Notes under the pieces: model-generated
Database searches by the model: none
What the model was told of the DNA's origin: nothing
Seen by the model: only the letters and a program-made list of their open reading frames with translations
Assembly (NCBI GenBank): GCA_964415395.1
Contig: CAYPZU010000008.1
Coordinates: forward strand, 1-46,499
DNA: 46,499 nt
Direction of reading: 5' to 3'
Source: CAYPZU01 sp964415395
GTDB lineage: Bacteria; Chlamydiota; Chlamydiia; Chlamydiales; SM23-39
Shown: positions 32,567 through 41,132 of the stretch, in pieces
How positions within the stretch are numbered: the stretch's first letter is position 1
Layout: the number at the start of each line of letters is the position of its first letter
Made by a program: the position numbers and the translations under genes

Positions 32567-34381
32567 ATGAGACAGAACAATCTTTCGATCCACTCAGAAA
32601 ATATTTTACCGATCATCAAAAAATGGCTCTATTCTGAAAAAGATATTTTCATCCGCGAGCTGGTCTCCAACGCCTGCGACGCACTCAACAAGGTGCGGAT
32701 CCTCAGAGACAACGGCCAGTGCGAAGCGAAAGACGACGAGTTCAAAGTCTCGATCAAGATCGACAAAAGCCGCAAAACGGTGACGATTGCCGACACCGGC
32801 ATCGGGATGACCGAGGCCGAAGTCGAAAAATACATCGCCCAGATCGCCTTCTCTGGCGCCGAAGAGTTTGTCGCGAAGTACAAATCGCAGACAGAAAAAG
32901 ATCCGATCATCGGCCACTTCGGCCTCGGCTTTTACTCCGCCTATATGGTCGCCTCGAAAGTGGAAATCGACACCCAGTCGTTCCAGAAAGACGCGGAAGC
33001 CGTCTTCTGGAGCTGCGACGGAAGCTCCTCCTACTCGATCGGAGCCGGAGCGAGATCCGCCCGCGGCACCTCGATCGTCCTCTACCTCGACGAGCAGAGC
33101 CTCGAATATCTCGAAGAAGAGAAATTAAAAGAGCTTCTGAATCGCTATTGCTCCTTCATGCCCTTCCCCATCGACCTCAACGGCAAGCCGATCGGCAACG
33201 AATCTCCTCTCTGGCTGAAAAATCCGTCTGATTGCAGCGAGAGAGAATATCTCGGCTTCTATAGAAAGCTCTTCCCGCTCGATCCCGATCCGATCTTTTG
33301 GATCCACCTCAACGTCGACTATCCGTTCAACCTGAAGGGAATTCTCTATTTCCCGAAAATCCACCGGAGATTCGACGCGAACGAGAGCACCATCAAGCTT
33401 TTCTGCAACCGCGTCTTCGTCTCCGACAACTGCAAAGACATCCTCCCCGACTACCTGATGGCGCTCCGCGGCGCAATCGACAGCCCCGATATCCCGCTCA
33501 ACGTCTCCCGCTCCTATCTGCAGGTGGACAAAAACGTCAAGCAGCTCAGCTCCCACATCTCAAAAAAGGTCTCCGACCGGCTCGCGCAGCTCTACAAAAC
33601 AGACCGGGAAAAATACATCGCCTCCTGGCCTGAGCTCGAGATGATCGTCAAGCTGGGCATCCTCCAGGATGAAAAATTCTACGACCGGGTCAAAGATCTC
33701 CTCATCTGGAAAAACAGCGAAGGGAACTGGACGACTGCGGCTGAAACCCTCGAACGCTCGGCGGAGAAAAAAATCTACTATGCTTCCAACGAGAAAGCCT
33801 CCTCGATTCTCGATCTCTACAGACAGAAAAAAATCGAGATTCTTTTTGCTCCGGCGCCGATCGACACAGCCGTGATCCAGTTTCTCGAAGAAAAACTCTC
33901 CGCACCGTTTCAGCGGATCGACGGCGCGCTCGACTCTGCTCTTCTCGATCCTTCGAAAGAAAAAACGCTCCTCGACGCCGACGGCAAAACCGAAGCGGGA
34001 AGGATCGCCGATTTCATCCGCTCCTCGCTCGGCCATAAAGATCTCGAAATCGAAGCGAAGAGCCTCGCCTCGGATCATCTCCCCGCTCTCCTTCTCCTCG
34101 ACGAGAACCAGCGGCGCCTGCGCGACTACATGGCGCTGACCCAAGGCAAGACCGCCTCCCATCTACTCGGAAAGAAGACGTTCGTCGTCAACACGAACAG
34201 CAAACTCGTCCAGGCGATCGCCAAACTGCAGCAAAAACAGCCCGATCTGGCGCAGGAATTAGCAAAAGGAATTTACGACTTATCCCTTCTGTCTCAACGG
34301 GAACTGGAAGCCGGAGACCTCGAAGCGGTTGTTTCACGCCAAACTCAGGTTTTGGAAAAACTGGCGAGTCTGCTAAGTTGA
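32567..34381 (+). CDS. htpG: Molecular chaperone HtpG (Hsp90)
   Basis: HtpG is the bacterial Hsp90, an ATP-dependent chaperone dimer of the cytosol. The N-terminal ATPase domain carries FIRELVSNACDALNKVR, ADTGIGM and GHFGLGFYSAYMV; the middle domain includes YPFNLKGILYFPKI and VSDNCKDILPDYL followed by DSPDIPLNVSRSYLQ; the C-terminal dimerisation region is somewhat divergent. Length is 604 residues against about 620 in E. coli. GAGGTG lies 4 bases before the ATG. Only 4 bases separate its stop from the next start, so the secreted phosphoesterase is co-transcribed with it. Confidence 0.96.
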   Translation: MRQNNLSIHSENILPIIKKWLYSEKDIFIRELVSNACDALNKVRILRDNGQCEAKDDEFKVSIKIDKSRKTVTIADTGIGMTEAEVEKYIAQIAFSGAEEFVAKYKSQTEKDPIIGHFGLGFYSAYMVASKVEIDTQSFQKDAEAVFWSCDGSSSYSIGAGARSARGTSIVLYLDEQSLEYLEEEKLKELLNRYCSFMPFPIDLNGKPIGNESPLWLKNPSDCSEREYLGFYRKLFPLDPDPIFWIHLNVDYPFNLKGILYFPKIHRRFDANESTIKLFCNRVFVSDNCKDILPDYLMALRGAIDSPDIPLNVSRSYLQVDKNVKQLSSHISKKVSDRLAQLYKTDREKYIASWPELEMIVKLGILQDEKFYDRVKDLLIWKNSEGNWTTAAETLERSAEKKIYYASNEKASSILDLYRQKKIEILFAPAPIDTAVIQFLEEKLSAPFQRIDGALDSALLDPSKEKTLLDADGKTEAGRIADFIRSSLGHKDLEIEAKSLASDHLPALLLLDENQRRLRDYMALTQGKTASHLLGKKTFVVNTNSKLVQAIAKLQQKQPDLAQELAKGIYDLSLLSQRELEAGDLEAVVSRQTQVLEKLASLLS

Positions 34382-34385
34382 CGGA

Positions 34386-35540
34386 ATGGGCCGACTCATT
34401 CCTCTCCTCCTGCTCCTCGCCGCGCCGCTCCTCGGAGACGTGTCGGCGGTCTATTTAAGCTGGTACGGAGACCCCTGCACGACAATGGCCGTCCAATGGC
34501 ACACGCCGGCAGGGGAAACGAGCGACGAGATCTTCCTGCAGAGCCTCGACGACGGCTGGTATTCTTACGAGGGGACCCATGCGCCCCTCGAACATCTCCA
34601 GGTCCACACCGTCCGCCTCGAAAACCTCGACCCCGACACCCTCTACTCGTTCCGGATCGGCTCTTCCCCCACCGTCTACAAATTCCGCACCGCGCCGGCC
34701 GTCCTCGATCAGCCGATCCGCTTCGTCATCGGCGGCGACGTCTACGCCACCTCGAAACTCTTCCGCAAAATGAACCAGGCCGTCGTCCAGAACGATCCGC
34801 TCTTCGCCGTCCTCGGCGGCGACATCGCCTACGCGCTCCACATCAACCCGCTCCGCCTGAAAACCTATCCGCTCCGCAGATGGCTCTCCTTCCTCAGCGA
34901 CTGGACCGAGCAGATGCGCACCGCCGACAACCGGCTCATCCCGTTCCTCCTCGTCCCCGGCAACCACGACATCGCCTCCGACAACTACGACCTTTTCTTC
35001 TCCCTCTTCGCCTATCCGCAGAAACAGCTGTACCGCGCCCTCGATTTCGGGAAATACCTCAGCCTGATCCTCCTCGATACCGGCCATTTCCAGCCGATCG
35101 AAGGGAGGCAGACGCTCTGGCTCGACCAGGCCCTTTCCTCGCGCACCGACATCCCCTTCCGCTTCGCCGTCTACCACATGGCCGCCTACCCCTCCCACTA
35201 CCCCTACCAGGATCCGATCCCGAAAAAGATCCGCTCCCTTTGGACCCCCCTCTTCGAAAAACACAAAATCCTCGGCGCCTTCGAGCACCATAACCACGTC
35301 TTCAAAAGAACCTATCCCATTAAAGCGAACCGGATCGACCCCTCGGGAATCATCTATTTCGGCGACGGAAGCTGGGGCGGATCGCCTCGCAAAGTCTTGG
35401 ATATGTGGTACTTAGCCAAAAAAGCCCGCAAGAACTCAGTCTACGTCCTTGAAGTCTCTCCCTCCTCTGCCAGCGTCCGGGCCATCGATTTCCTCAACCA
35501 GCCCCTTGACGAACTGATTCTCCCACCCATAACGAATTGA
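34386..35540 (+). CDS. Secreted purple-acid-phosphatase-like metallophosphoesterase
   Basis: The 384-residue protein has a signal peptide (MGRLIPLLLLLAAPLLGDVSA), an N-terminal fibronectin-III-like domain of purple acid phosphatases (SWYGDPCTTMAVQWHTPAG, VRLENLDPDTLYSFRIG), and a calcineurin-type domain with VIGGD, AVLGGDIAYA, VPGNHDIAS, YHMAAY and EHHNHVFKR as metal ligands in the right order. It probably hydrolyses phosphate esters in the periplasm or outside the cell. It directly follows htpG (4-base gap), an unusual partner. Plant and animal PAPs share the two-domain plan; the true substrate cannot be read. Coding sequence is complete and ends just before the AT-rich region with the assembly gap. 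Confidence 0.85.
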   Translation: MGRLIPLLLLLAAPLLGDVSAVYLSWYGDPCTTMAVQWHTPAGETSDEIFLQSLDDGWYSYEGTHAPLEHLQVHTVRLENLDPDTLYSFRIGSSPTVYKFRTAPAVLDQPIRFVIGGDVYATSKLFRKMNQAVVQNDPLFAVLGGDIAYALHINPLRLKTYPLRRWLSFLSDWTEQMRTADNRLIPFLLVPGNHDIASDNYDLFFSLFAYPQKQLYRALDFGKYLSLILLDTGHFQPIEGRQTLWLDQALSSRTDIPFRFAVYHMAAYPSHYPYQDPIPKKIRSLWTPLFEKHKILGAFEHHNHVFKRTYPIKANRIDPSGIIYFGDGSWGGSPRKVLDMWYLAKKARKNSVYVLEVSPSSASVRAIDFLNQPLDELILPPITN

Positions 35541-35565
35541 TTTTTATTCTAATTTAATTTATAAT
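35538..35565 (+). promoter_or_regulatory. Promoter TGATTT-16-TATAAT
   Basis: TGATTT (35538-35543), exactly 16 bases, TATAAT (35560-35565). The 15 bases TGATTTTTATTCTAA here are identical to those at 42021-42035 before the kinase gene. It begins at the stop codon of the phosphoesterase gene. The run of N starts 2 bases after the -10 box, so distance to the start codon is uncertain. Confidence 0.65.
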
Positions 35566-35567
35566 TA

Positions 35568-35577
35568 NNNNNNNNNN
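35568..35577. other. Assembly gap (10 N)
   Basis: Ten undetermined bases, a usual placeholder for a scaffold join of unknown length. It lies in AT-rich intergenic DNA between the phosphoesterase and the large coiled-coil gene, so neither gene is interrupted, but sequence, or a small gene, may be missing here. Confidence 0.97.
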
Positions 35578-35600
35578 TTTATAACTAAAACCTAATAATA

Positions 35601-38600
35601 ATGACTACTTATTTTCCACCGCTTCTTCAAACCGCCCGAGCCGAAGGCTATGCAAGGCCGTGGACAGTCAAAGCCGAACTTCTCCCGCAACACCAACGGG
35701 CTTTGCACGAACTCCAAACAGATCCCGATTTCATCGCCCACCTCCAGTGGATGCAGCACAACATTCCGGAATTCGCCTGGATCGATCCGCACAACCCCTC
35801 GACCTACAGCCTAAAATTTCTCCAGGAAGCAGACGGAACCGTCCGGATCAACGTCAAAGCGAACCCGACAGACATCGGGAAACACATCCCCGTCGAACAT
35901 CGGTTTGGTCTCCTCCACCAATACGCGGCTTTTCTGCTAGACGTTGGCCCCTATCCCGTCCGGGCTCCAGCCTCCCCCACGCCGCCTCTCTCCCCCCAGC
36001 TCTCTCCCCGCGCCGTCTCTCCGCGCGGCACTCCTTCGCCCGCACCCTCCACAGACGACGAGGAAGAGCGCCCCAGAAGACTCTCTCCTGAATTCGAAGC
36101 GATGCAGCAAACGGTCCGCGATCAGCAGGCGCAGATCGCCGAACAGGGAAGGCTTGTCCTGCAACTGACCCAATTCATCCAGGCTCAGGCCGAGCAGAAC
36201 CAGAAATCTCATGCCGAACAGCTCGACGCCCTCCAAAAAGCCAACGCCGACGCCATCAGAGAACTCAAGGCCGCCCACGCCTCGTCAATGGAACAGTTCC
36301 AGCGCATGCGCGATGATTCGCGGGAAGATCTCCTTGCTGCGATGGGAGACATGCAGCGGCAATATCAGACTGAGCTCGAGCAGCTCGAACACCAGCGGAC
36401 CGACCTCGCAGGCCAGATCGATGCGCTGCGGGACGAACACCGCGAAGCCATCCAAACTTTTAGGCAGGACCGCGACGCCCAGCTCGATCGAATGGAGCGG
36501 CAGCATACCGCCACTCTCCGCGCGTTCAGAGACGACCGCGACGCGCAGGTTCAGCAAATGACCGATCAGCACGCGGCTCAAATGCAAGCCCAGCGCGAAC
36601 AGCAGGCCGCATCCGAAGAGCGCTTCAAGCAGGCATTAACCGATCTCGGTGAACAATCCGACCAACGCTTGGCCGATGCCCAGCGCCATTCCGAACAGCT
36701 CGTTCAACAGGTGACGCAAGACGCGGGACGCTGGAGAAGAACACTCTTGCGGCAGTCAACAGAGCATCGCCAGGAAGTGGCCCAGCAGTTTGCCGCGTAC
36801 CGCGAAGATCTGAACGCCCGCTTTGAAGAACTCCGCGAGCTTTTCGAAAACCTCCACCCGGCTCCCTCTCTCGAAGCCCTCTCCGTCCCTGCATCGCCTC
36901 GTGACAGCAGATCTGCAACGCCTGAACTCGACGAGCCAGCAGATGACGGCCAAGGCTTAGCCGCCTCTCCGCCTCCAGCAGACCACGCCCCCCACGCGCA
37001 GGAGCGCGAACTCGTTCAAGAATTCAGCGAGGAAAACGCCCGGCTCTATACAGAAAATATGCGGCTTCAAAATGTAGCGCTGCAATTTCAGGTTCTCTCC
37101 GAGAGAGTCCCACAACTTGAAGAGCAGATCCGCAATCTGGAACAAATCCGCACCCGCTATAGCGAAGCAGAGCGCCTTGTAGGCCAGCTCGCTCCGATGG
37201 AACAGGAACTCCGAACTTTGCGCATCTTCATCGGTCAAAAAGATTCAGACATCCGGCAATTGGGCGATGCGCTCCGCAATCTCGAGCTCAGAGCTTCCGA
37301 AGCCCTCCGCCAGGCTGAGCACTACCGCGCCCAAGTCGAACGGCTCGAACTGCAGATCGCCCAGCTTCGCGATCAAGCTCCCGATCAATCAGCCCTCGAG
37401 CATCTCCAAACGCAACTCGAGCGACAACAGCAACTCCGCCAACAGGCAGAAGCGCAAGCCGAACGGCTCCAGGACATCAATAGACGCCTGGAACAGAGAA
37501 TTTCCCAGCAGGATGAAACGATCATGGAATCAGACCGCAGACGGGATGAAGCCATCGAAGACCTCGCCGCAGCGGAAGCTGATTTTGCAGAGCAAAGAGA
37601 GCAGCTCGCAGCTCAAATGGCAGAAACCCGCCAAGAATGGCTTGCGCAGATGCGCGATCTCCAAACAGCGCGCGATGAAGCTTTAGAAAGAGTAGATGGG
37701 CTTGAACAAGAAATCGCCGCGCATATCTTCGGGAGAGAAGCCGCTGAATCCGATCTAGCCGCTACAGAACAAGAAAACGCCCTGCTCCAGCGCCAGCTGC
37801 GCCAAGCTCGCAGTCTCCTAGCGCTGCAGGAAGGCCATCTAGAACGTCTTGAAGCAACAACGGCCCAACTGACTTTCATGCTCCTCGCGGGACAGTCCTG
37901 GCTCCAGCGATTGCATCAGCCTTTTGCTCCGCGCGAGTTTCGTCCAGCTCCTCCAAGACCGCTTCCTCGCATCGAACTGCAAGTTCCAGAAGCTCCGCCT
38001 TCTCAACCCATCGTTCGAGAGCCTCCCGTTTCAGAGCCGCCCTTTGATCCCTCGTTCGACGACTTAGCGCCGCTTTTCCACTACCACATCCCCCGGCCTC
38101 TCTCTGATTCTACACCGCGCCCGCTGGCGCCAGCTCCGTTCTCAATATTCCCAGGACTCTACACTCTGCCCAGAGACGGAAGCCCCTTCCGCATGCCCCT
38201 TTCATTTGTGGGAAGCCAAATGCTTCTGAATGGCAGCAGCCAACGTCTCCCTCGGCAGTTTCCCGGGATTACGCCGTGGCTCTACCAGAGACCCTTACAG
38301 CAACCTGGCCCAGCAGCCGAACCAAGCTTCGATTTATCCAATGTGATTTTGACGGGCGACTCGATCGATGATGGAGTCAGCCTCTATCGTGAATTAGGAA
38401 GGCAAAGAACGGAAGCCGCATCTGTGGCAGCAGAACTCGAAGACGGAACCCAGCTTCAGCCACTTATAAGAAATCCGCCATTCAACCTGTTCCAATCAGC
38501 GCCCGGCCAATACGGAATTTTCAGCCATCTCCTCAGACAGCCTCCAGCCAACCCAGTTCCGCAAAGCAGCGCACCCAGAATTCCGACTGTAAGCGGAAGC

Positions 38601-38945
38601 CGCAATCCCCCGAGCATGCCGAACAGCTTTTTTTGGGGAAGGCAGAGTCAACAGGCAGCGCCGCAGCAGCCTGGCTTGACGGGGCCGTCGATCGACGCCT
38701 ATTCAAGATTGCTCCACCAGCATCTGATGAACAGAAGGCAGCCTCCTCAAAGCGCAACTGCGCCTGTTCAACAGACGCCGCCTCCAAGAGCATTCAGATT
38801 CTCTCCGCCCGTCGTCACTGACACAAGCGACCTGGCGCCTGACCTCCATGCTTTCGCACAGAGGCCTTCGCCCAGTCCGCAGCAGCAAACGCCGCCGGCA
38901 TCAAGATCCTTCTCTTCAGAAGATTTCGCGTTTTGGTTTAACTAA
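35601..38945 (+). CDS. Giant coiled-coil and proline-rich protein (1114 aa)
   Basis: The protein has no signal peptide or membrane helix. In order: a folded N-terminal part (1 to about 115), a Pro/Ser-rich acidic linker (about 117-165, with STDDEEERPRR), a long coiled coil (about 165-415) containing a 22-residue tandem repeat (units starting at His280, 302 and 324, with the motif FRxDRDAQ in the first two), a second Pro/Ser linker (about 418-468), a second coiled coil (about 468-780), and a Pro/Gln/Arg-rich tail with short recurring phrases (LLRQPP, LLHQHL, RNPPSMP) ending DFAFWFN. Automated pipelines may call this SMC-like, but there is no ATPase. A type III effector or a structural protein is plausible. 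The ATG lacks a clear ribosome-binding site. Confidence 0.82.
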   Translation: MTTYFPPLLQTARAEGYARPWTVKAELLPQHQRALHELQTDPDFIAHLQWMQHNIPEFAWIDPHNPSTYSLKFLQEADGTVRINVKANPTDIGKHIPVEHRFGLLHQYAAFLLDVGPYPVRAPASPTPPLSPQLSPRAVSPRGTPSPAPSTDDEEERPRRLSPEFEAMQQTVRDQQAQIAEQGRLVLQLTQFIQAQAEQNQKSHAEQLDALQKANADAIRELKAAHASSMEQFQRMRDDSREDLLAAMGDMQRQYQTELEQLEHQRTDLAGQIDALRDEHREAIQTFRQDRDAQLDRMERQHTATLRAFRDDRDAQVQQMTDQHAAQMQAQREQQAASEERFKQALTDLGEQSDQRLADAQRHSEQLVQQVTQDAGRWRRTLLRQSTEHRQEVAQQFAAYREDLNARFEELRELFENLHPAPSLEALSVPASPRDSRSATPELDEPADDGQGLAASPPPADHAPHAQERELVQEFSEENARLYTENMRLQNVALQFQVLSERVPQLEEQIRNLEQIRTRYSEAERLVGQLAPMEQELRTLRIFIGQKDSDIRQLGDALRNLELRASEALRQAEHYRAQVERLELQIAQLRDQAPDQSALEHLQTQLERQQQLRQQAEAQAERLQDINRRLEQRISQQDETIMESDRRRDEAIEDLAAAEADFAEQREQLAAQMAETRQEWLAQMRDLQTARDEALERVDGLEQEIAAHIFGREAAESDLAATEQENALLQRQLRQARSLLALQEGHLERLEATTAQLTFMLLAGQSWLQRLHQPFAPREFRPAPPRPLPRIELQVPEAPPSQPIVREPPVSEPPFDPSFDDLAPLFHYHIPRPLSDSTPRPLAPAPFSIFPGLYTLPRDGSPFRMPLSFVGSQMLLNGSSQRLPRQFPGITPWLYQRPLQQPGPAAEPSFDLSNVILTGDSIDDGVSLYRELGRQRTEAASVAAELEDGTQLQPLIRNPPFNLFQSAPGQYGIFSHLLRQPPANPVPQSSAPRIPTVSGSRNPPSMPNSFFWGRQSQQAAPQQPGLTGPSIDAYSRLLHQHLMNRRQPPQSATAPVQQTPPPRAFRFSPPVVTDTSDLAPDLHAFAQRPSPSPQQQTPPASRSFSSEDFAFWFN

Positions 38946-38948
38946 AGA

Positions 38949-39305
38949 TTACGGCTCGGTTGCAGCCGTTTCCTCAGAAGAAGGCTGAACGTCGGTGATC
39001 GCGCCTTTCAAGACTTCGATTTTCGCGCCATCGACCATCTTCAGAATCACTGTATGTTCCTGAATTTTGTCAACGCGTCCAACGATCCCCATAGCCGTCA
39101 CGCGGTCCCCTTTCTTGAGGGAGGCGCGCATCTGCTCAGAAGCTTTGCGTCTTTTTTGCTCAGGGCGCCACAGGATGAAATAGAAGAACACAAGCGCGAT
39201 CCCGATCATGATGAGAGTCTGGGTCAGGCCGCCGCCTGGAGAAGGAGCTCCTTCCTGCGCGAAAATCGATGCTGCCGGGAGGAGAAAGAGAAGAGATTTC
39301 TTCAT
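38949..39305 (-). CDS. yajC: Preprotein translocase accessory subunit YajC
   Basis: YajC is a small inner-membrane protein of the SecDF-YajC complex. This 118-residue form has an N-terminal signal-like segment (MKKSLLFLLPAASIFAQEG), then the conserved membrane helix (LIMIGIALVFFYFILWRPEQKRRKA) and the cytosolic domain with LKKGDRVTAMGIVGRVDKI. AAGGA lies 5 bases before the ATG at 39305. The extra hydrophobic leader before the usual helix is longer than in proteobacterial YajC. It follows the RumA-type methyltransferase as in Chlamydia and its stop is 3 bases from that of the giant coiled-coil gene. Confidence 0.93.
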   Translation of the reverse strand: MKKSLLFLLPAASIFAQEGAPSPGGGLTQTLIMIGIALVFFYFILWRPEQKRRKASEQMRASLKKGDRVTAMGIVGRVDKIQEHTVILKMVDGAKIEVLKGAITDVQPSSEETAATEP

Positions 39306-39360
39306 AAAATTCCTTGAACTTTGGGTTTCAATGATTGGGTCAAGAATGCCCGAACCGCCG

Positions 39361-40749
39361 TTATCTTGCAAGTTCGAGCAAGGCGATATTTTCTATGTGA
39401 TACGTGTGGGGAAACTGATCGACCGGCTGCAGTTTTTTGAGCCGGTATCCCGCCTTGCACAGCTCTAAAATATTTTCAGCCTGGGTCAGCGGATTGCAAG
39501 ATACGTAGACAATCGCTCGGGGCATGAGGGTTTTCAGGTGGTGGATCGCCAGAGGGTCTAGTCCTGCGCGGGGCGGGTCGACAAGAACCGCGTCGGGCCT
39601 TGTAAATCCGGGCTGGCTCATCAAACGGGTCAGCACCTGGCCGACATCGCCCAGATGGATGGCCGCATTCGCAATCCCGTTCCGGACCAAATTTTCCTGG
39701 GCGTCGATCACCGCTTCAGGGCTCAGTTCGATTCCGACGACCTGCTTTGCGAAGCGCGAGGCGGCCATGCCGAGCGTTCCCGTCCCGCAGTAGAGGTCGA
39801 ACACAACCGGGCTTTTCGGGAGCAGGCTCAATGCCGCGTCATAGAGCTTTTCCGCCTGGAGAGTATTCGGCTGGAAGAACGAGATCGGACTGATCTTGAA
39901 AGAAAATTTTCCCGCTTCCAGATGAAGCTCCTCGACAATGTGGTCGGGTCCGGCAAGGTGCATCTCGAAAAACTGCGTCGGCTTCCCCTTCTTCGTCTGG
40001 TGGATCCGGAGGAAAATCGCTATTTCCTCTTCCGGAGGCAGCGAGCTCTTCACAGCGGCCGCGTAGCCATCGATCTGCGCCCGCGACAGGGCGAATTCGG
40101 GATTGCCCGAAACGTTGAGGACGGCCATCTTCTGGCCGGTCCGGACACCTTCCCTTAAGGTCAGATAGCGGAGCGAGCCTGCATCCGCCGGAGGATAGTA
40201 GGCTTTAAGGCCGGAGGATTCCCACCAGGTGCGGACGGAGGAGAGAACCGCAGTAAACCAGGGGCTGCAAAGGTGGCATACAGAGACATTGAAGACATAT
40301 GGCTCCGCCTGGGCGATCATCAAGCCGAGGTAGCGGGTTCCCGCCCGATTCTCCGAGAAAGTGAACTCCATCTTGTTCCGGTAGCCCCACGGATTCGGGC
40401 AGGCGATGATCGGCTCAGGGGCCAAGCTGTTTTTAAAAGCTTCTTTGACGCGGGACTCTTTCTGGCGGAGCTGCGCCTCGTAGGACATCTGCTGCCAGCA
40501 GCAGCCGCCGCACTGGCGGGCGTGGGGGCAGCGGGGCTCGACCCGGTCTTTCGAGGGAGAGAGAATCTCCAGAAGGCGCCCTTTCTTGGGGCTTCGCTTG
40601 ATCCGGGTCAGCTCAAACAGGATCCGGTCCCCCGGAATCGTATGAGCGACTTCCACCTCGACAGGAGGAGCGGAAGGCCTCTCGAGAAGAGCGACGCCAT
40701 AGCCTTTAGGATTGAAATTTTGAACGGGAGCTTCTGCCTGTGGATCCAT
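39361..40749 (-). CDS. rlmD: 23S rRNA (uracil-C5) methyltransferase, RumA family
   Basis: The 462-residue protein has a TRAM-like N-terminus, the iron-sulfur cluster motif CPHARQCGGCCWQQ, the SAM-binding FDLYCGTGTLGMAAS, DPPRAGLD and the catalytic Cys in YVSCNPLTQ, all of the RumA/TrmA class that methylates C5 of a uridine in 23S rRNA. Which uridine (1939 or 747) cannot be told; E. coli RlmD is the nearest named relative by motif. Position between hctA and yajC is the Chlamydia arrangement (ygcA there). No Shine-Dalgarno sequence precedes the ATG; a TATAAT lies only 9 bases upstream. Confidence 0.92.
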   Translation of the reverse strand: MDPQAEAPVQNFNPKGYGVALLERPSAPPVEVEVAHTIPGDRILFELTRIKRSPKKGRLLEILSPSKDRVEPRCPHARQCGGCCWQQMSYEAQLRQKESRVKEAFKNSLAPEPIIACPNPWGYRNKMEFTFSENRAGTRYLGLMIAQAEPYVFNVSVCHLCSPWFTAVLSSVRTWWESSGLKAYYPPADAGSLRYLTLREGVRTGQKMAVLNVSGNPEFALSRAQIDGYAAAVKSSLPPEEEIAIFLRIHQTKKGKPTQFFEMHLAGPDHIVEELHLEAGKFSFKISPISFFQPNTLQAEKLYDAALSLLPKSPVVFDLYCGTGTLGMAASRFAKQVVGIELSPEAVIDAQENLVRNGIANAAIHLGDVGQVLTRLMSQPGFTRPDAVLVDPPRAGLDPLAIHHLKTLMPRAIVYVSCNPLTQAENILELCKAGYRLKKLQPVDQFPHTYHIENIALLELAR

Positions 40750-40758
40750 AGGCAGAAA

Positions 40759-40764
40759 ATTATA
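40759..40764 (-). promoter_or_regulatory. Possible -10 box, near-leaderless rlmD transcript
   Basis: A perfect TATAAT on the minus strand lies 9 bases upstream of the rlmD ATG (40749), without a good -35 box. If used, the mRNA would begin at or just before the start codon, which would explain the missing ribosome-binding site. Confidence 0.3.
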
Positions 40765-40782
40765 TGCGAAGGAGGGGAAAAA

Positions 40783-41025
40783 TTAACGCTTTTTCTTTCG
40801 CGGCTTTTTCGCCTTCAGACGGGCGGCCGGTTTCTTCTTCAATTTGCCGCTTCTTTCGGCAACGACCGATTCTTTGCGGAAGAGCTTGGAAATCCGCTCC
40901 AACTTAATGGTGCCGACTCGGACCCGCTGCGCCGCAGCCTTGTTGCCCCGCTGCACCTTGTTCAGATCCTTTGCAAGCGCCGTAAGGAGATGATTCATTT
41001 GATTCATCGTCTCGTTCAAGGACAT
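40783..41025 (-). CDS. hctA: Histone H1-like protein Hc1
   Basis: Hc1 condenses the chromosome when chlamydiae change from reticulate to elementary bodies. The core GNKAAAQRVRVGTIKLERIS...LFRKESVVAERSGKLKKKP is very close to Chlamydia Hc1 (GNKAAAQRVRTDSIKLEK as I recall it). The tail is short and basic (ARLKAKKPRKKKR). The ATG at 41025 has AGGG 6 bases upstream; the open frame begins 21 bases earlier. At 80 residues it is markedly shorter than the roughly 125 residues of C. trachomatis Hc1, missing most of the Lys/Ala-rich tail. This gene is the best single marker that the host is a chlamydia. Confidence 0.94.
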   Translation of the reverse strand: MSLNETMNQMNHLLTALAKDLNKVQRGNKAAAQRVRVGTIKLERISKLFRKESVVAERSGKLKKKPAARLKAKKPRKKKR

Positions 41026-41051
41026 TCTTCCCTCTCTTGCATTCAAATCGA

Positions 41052-41081
41052 TCCATAGAATCTTTCGAATTAATTCTGCAA
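41052..41081 (-). promoter_or_regulatory. Possible promoter of hctA
   Basis: On the minus strand TTGCAG (41081-41076) and TATGGA (41057-41052) are 18 bases apart, ending 26 bases before the hctA ATG. Match to consensus is moderate. hctA is a late-cycle gene in Chlamydia. Confidence 0.35.
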
Positions 41082-41095
41082 GATTTATTTAATCC

Positions 41096-41125
41096 TTGAT
41101 CGACCTCTCGGAATGCTGCTATAGC
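41096..41125 (+). promoter_or_regulatory. Extended -10 promoter of the MOMP-like gene
   Basis: TTGATC (41096-41101), 18 bases, TGC-TATAGC (41117-41125) with an extended -10. The -10 box ends only 7 bases before the ATG at 41133, so the transcript would be almost leaderless. Confidence 0.45.
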
Positions 41126-41128
41126 AGC
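41115..41128. promoter_or_regulatory. Perfect palindrome over the -10 box (operator candidate)
   Basis: GCTGCTATAGCAGC is a perfect 14-base palindrome that covers the putative -10 region of the MOMP-like gene in the hctA/porin divergent space. A dimeric repressor site is a natural reading. Confidence 0.4.
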
Positions 41129-41132
41129 GATT

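Noticed and set aside
36438..36635. Possible CRISPR-like or DNA-level tandem repeat
   Set aside because: The repetition is at protein level (22-residue coiled-coil units) within one gene; the DNA copies are not regular.
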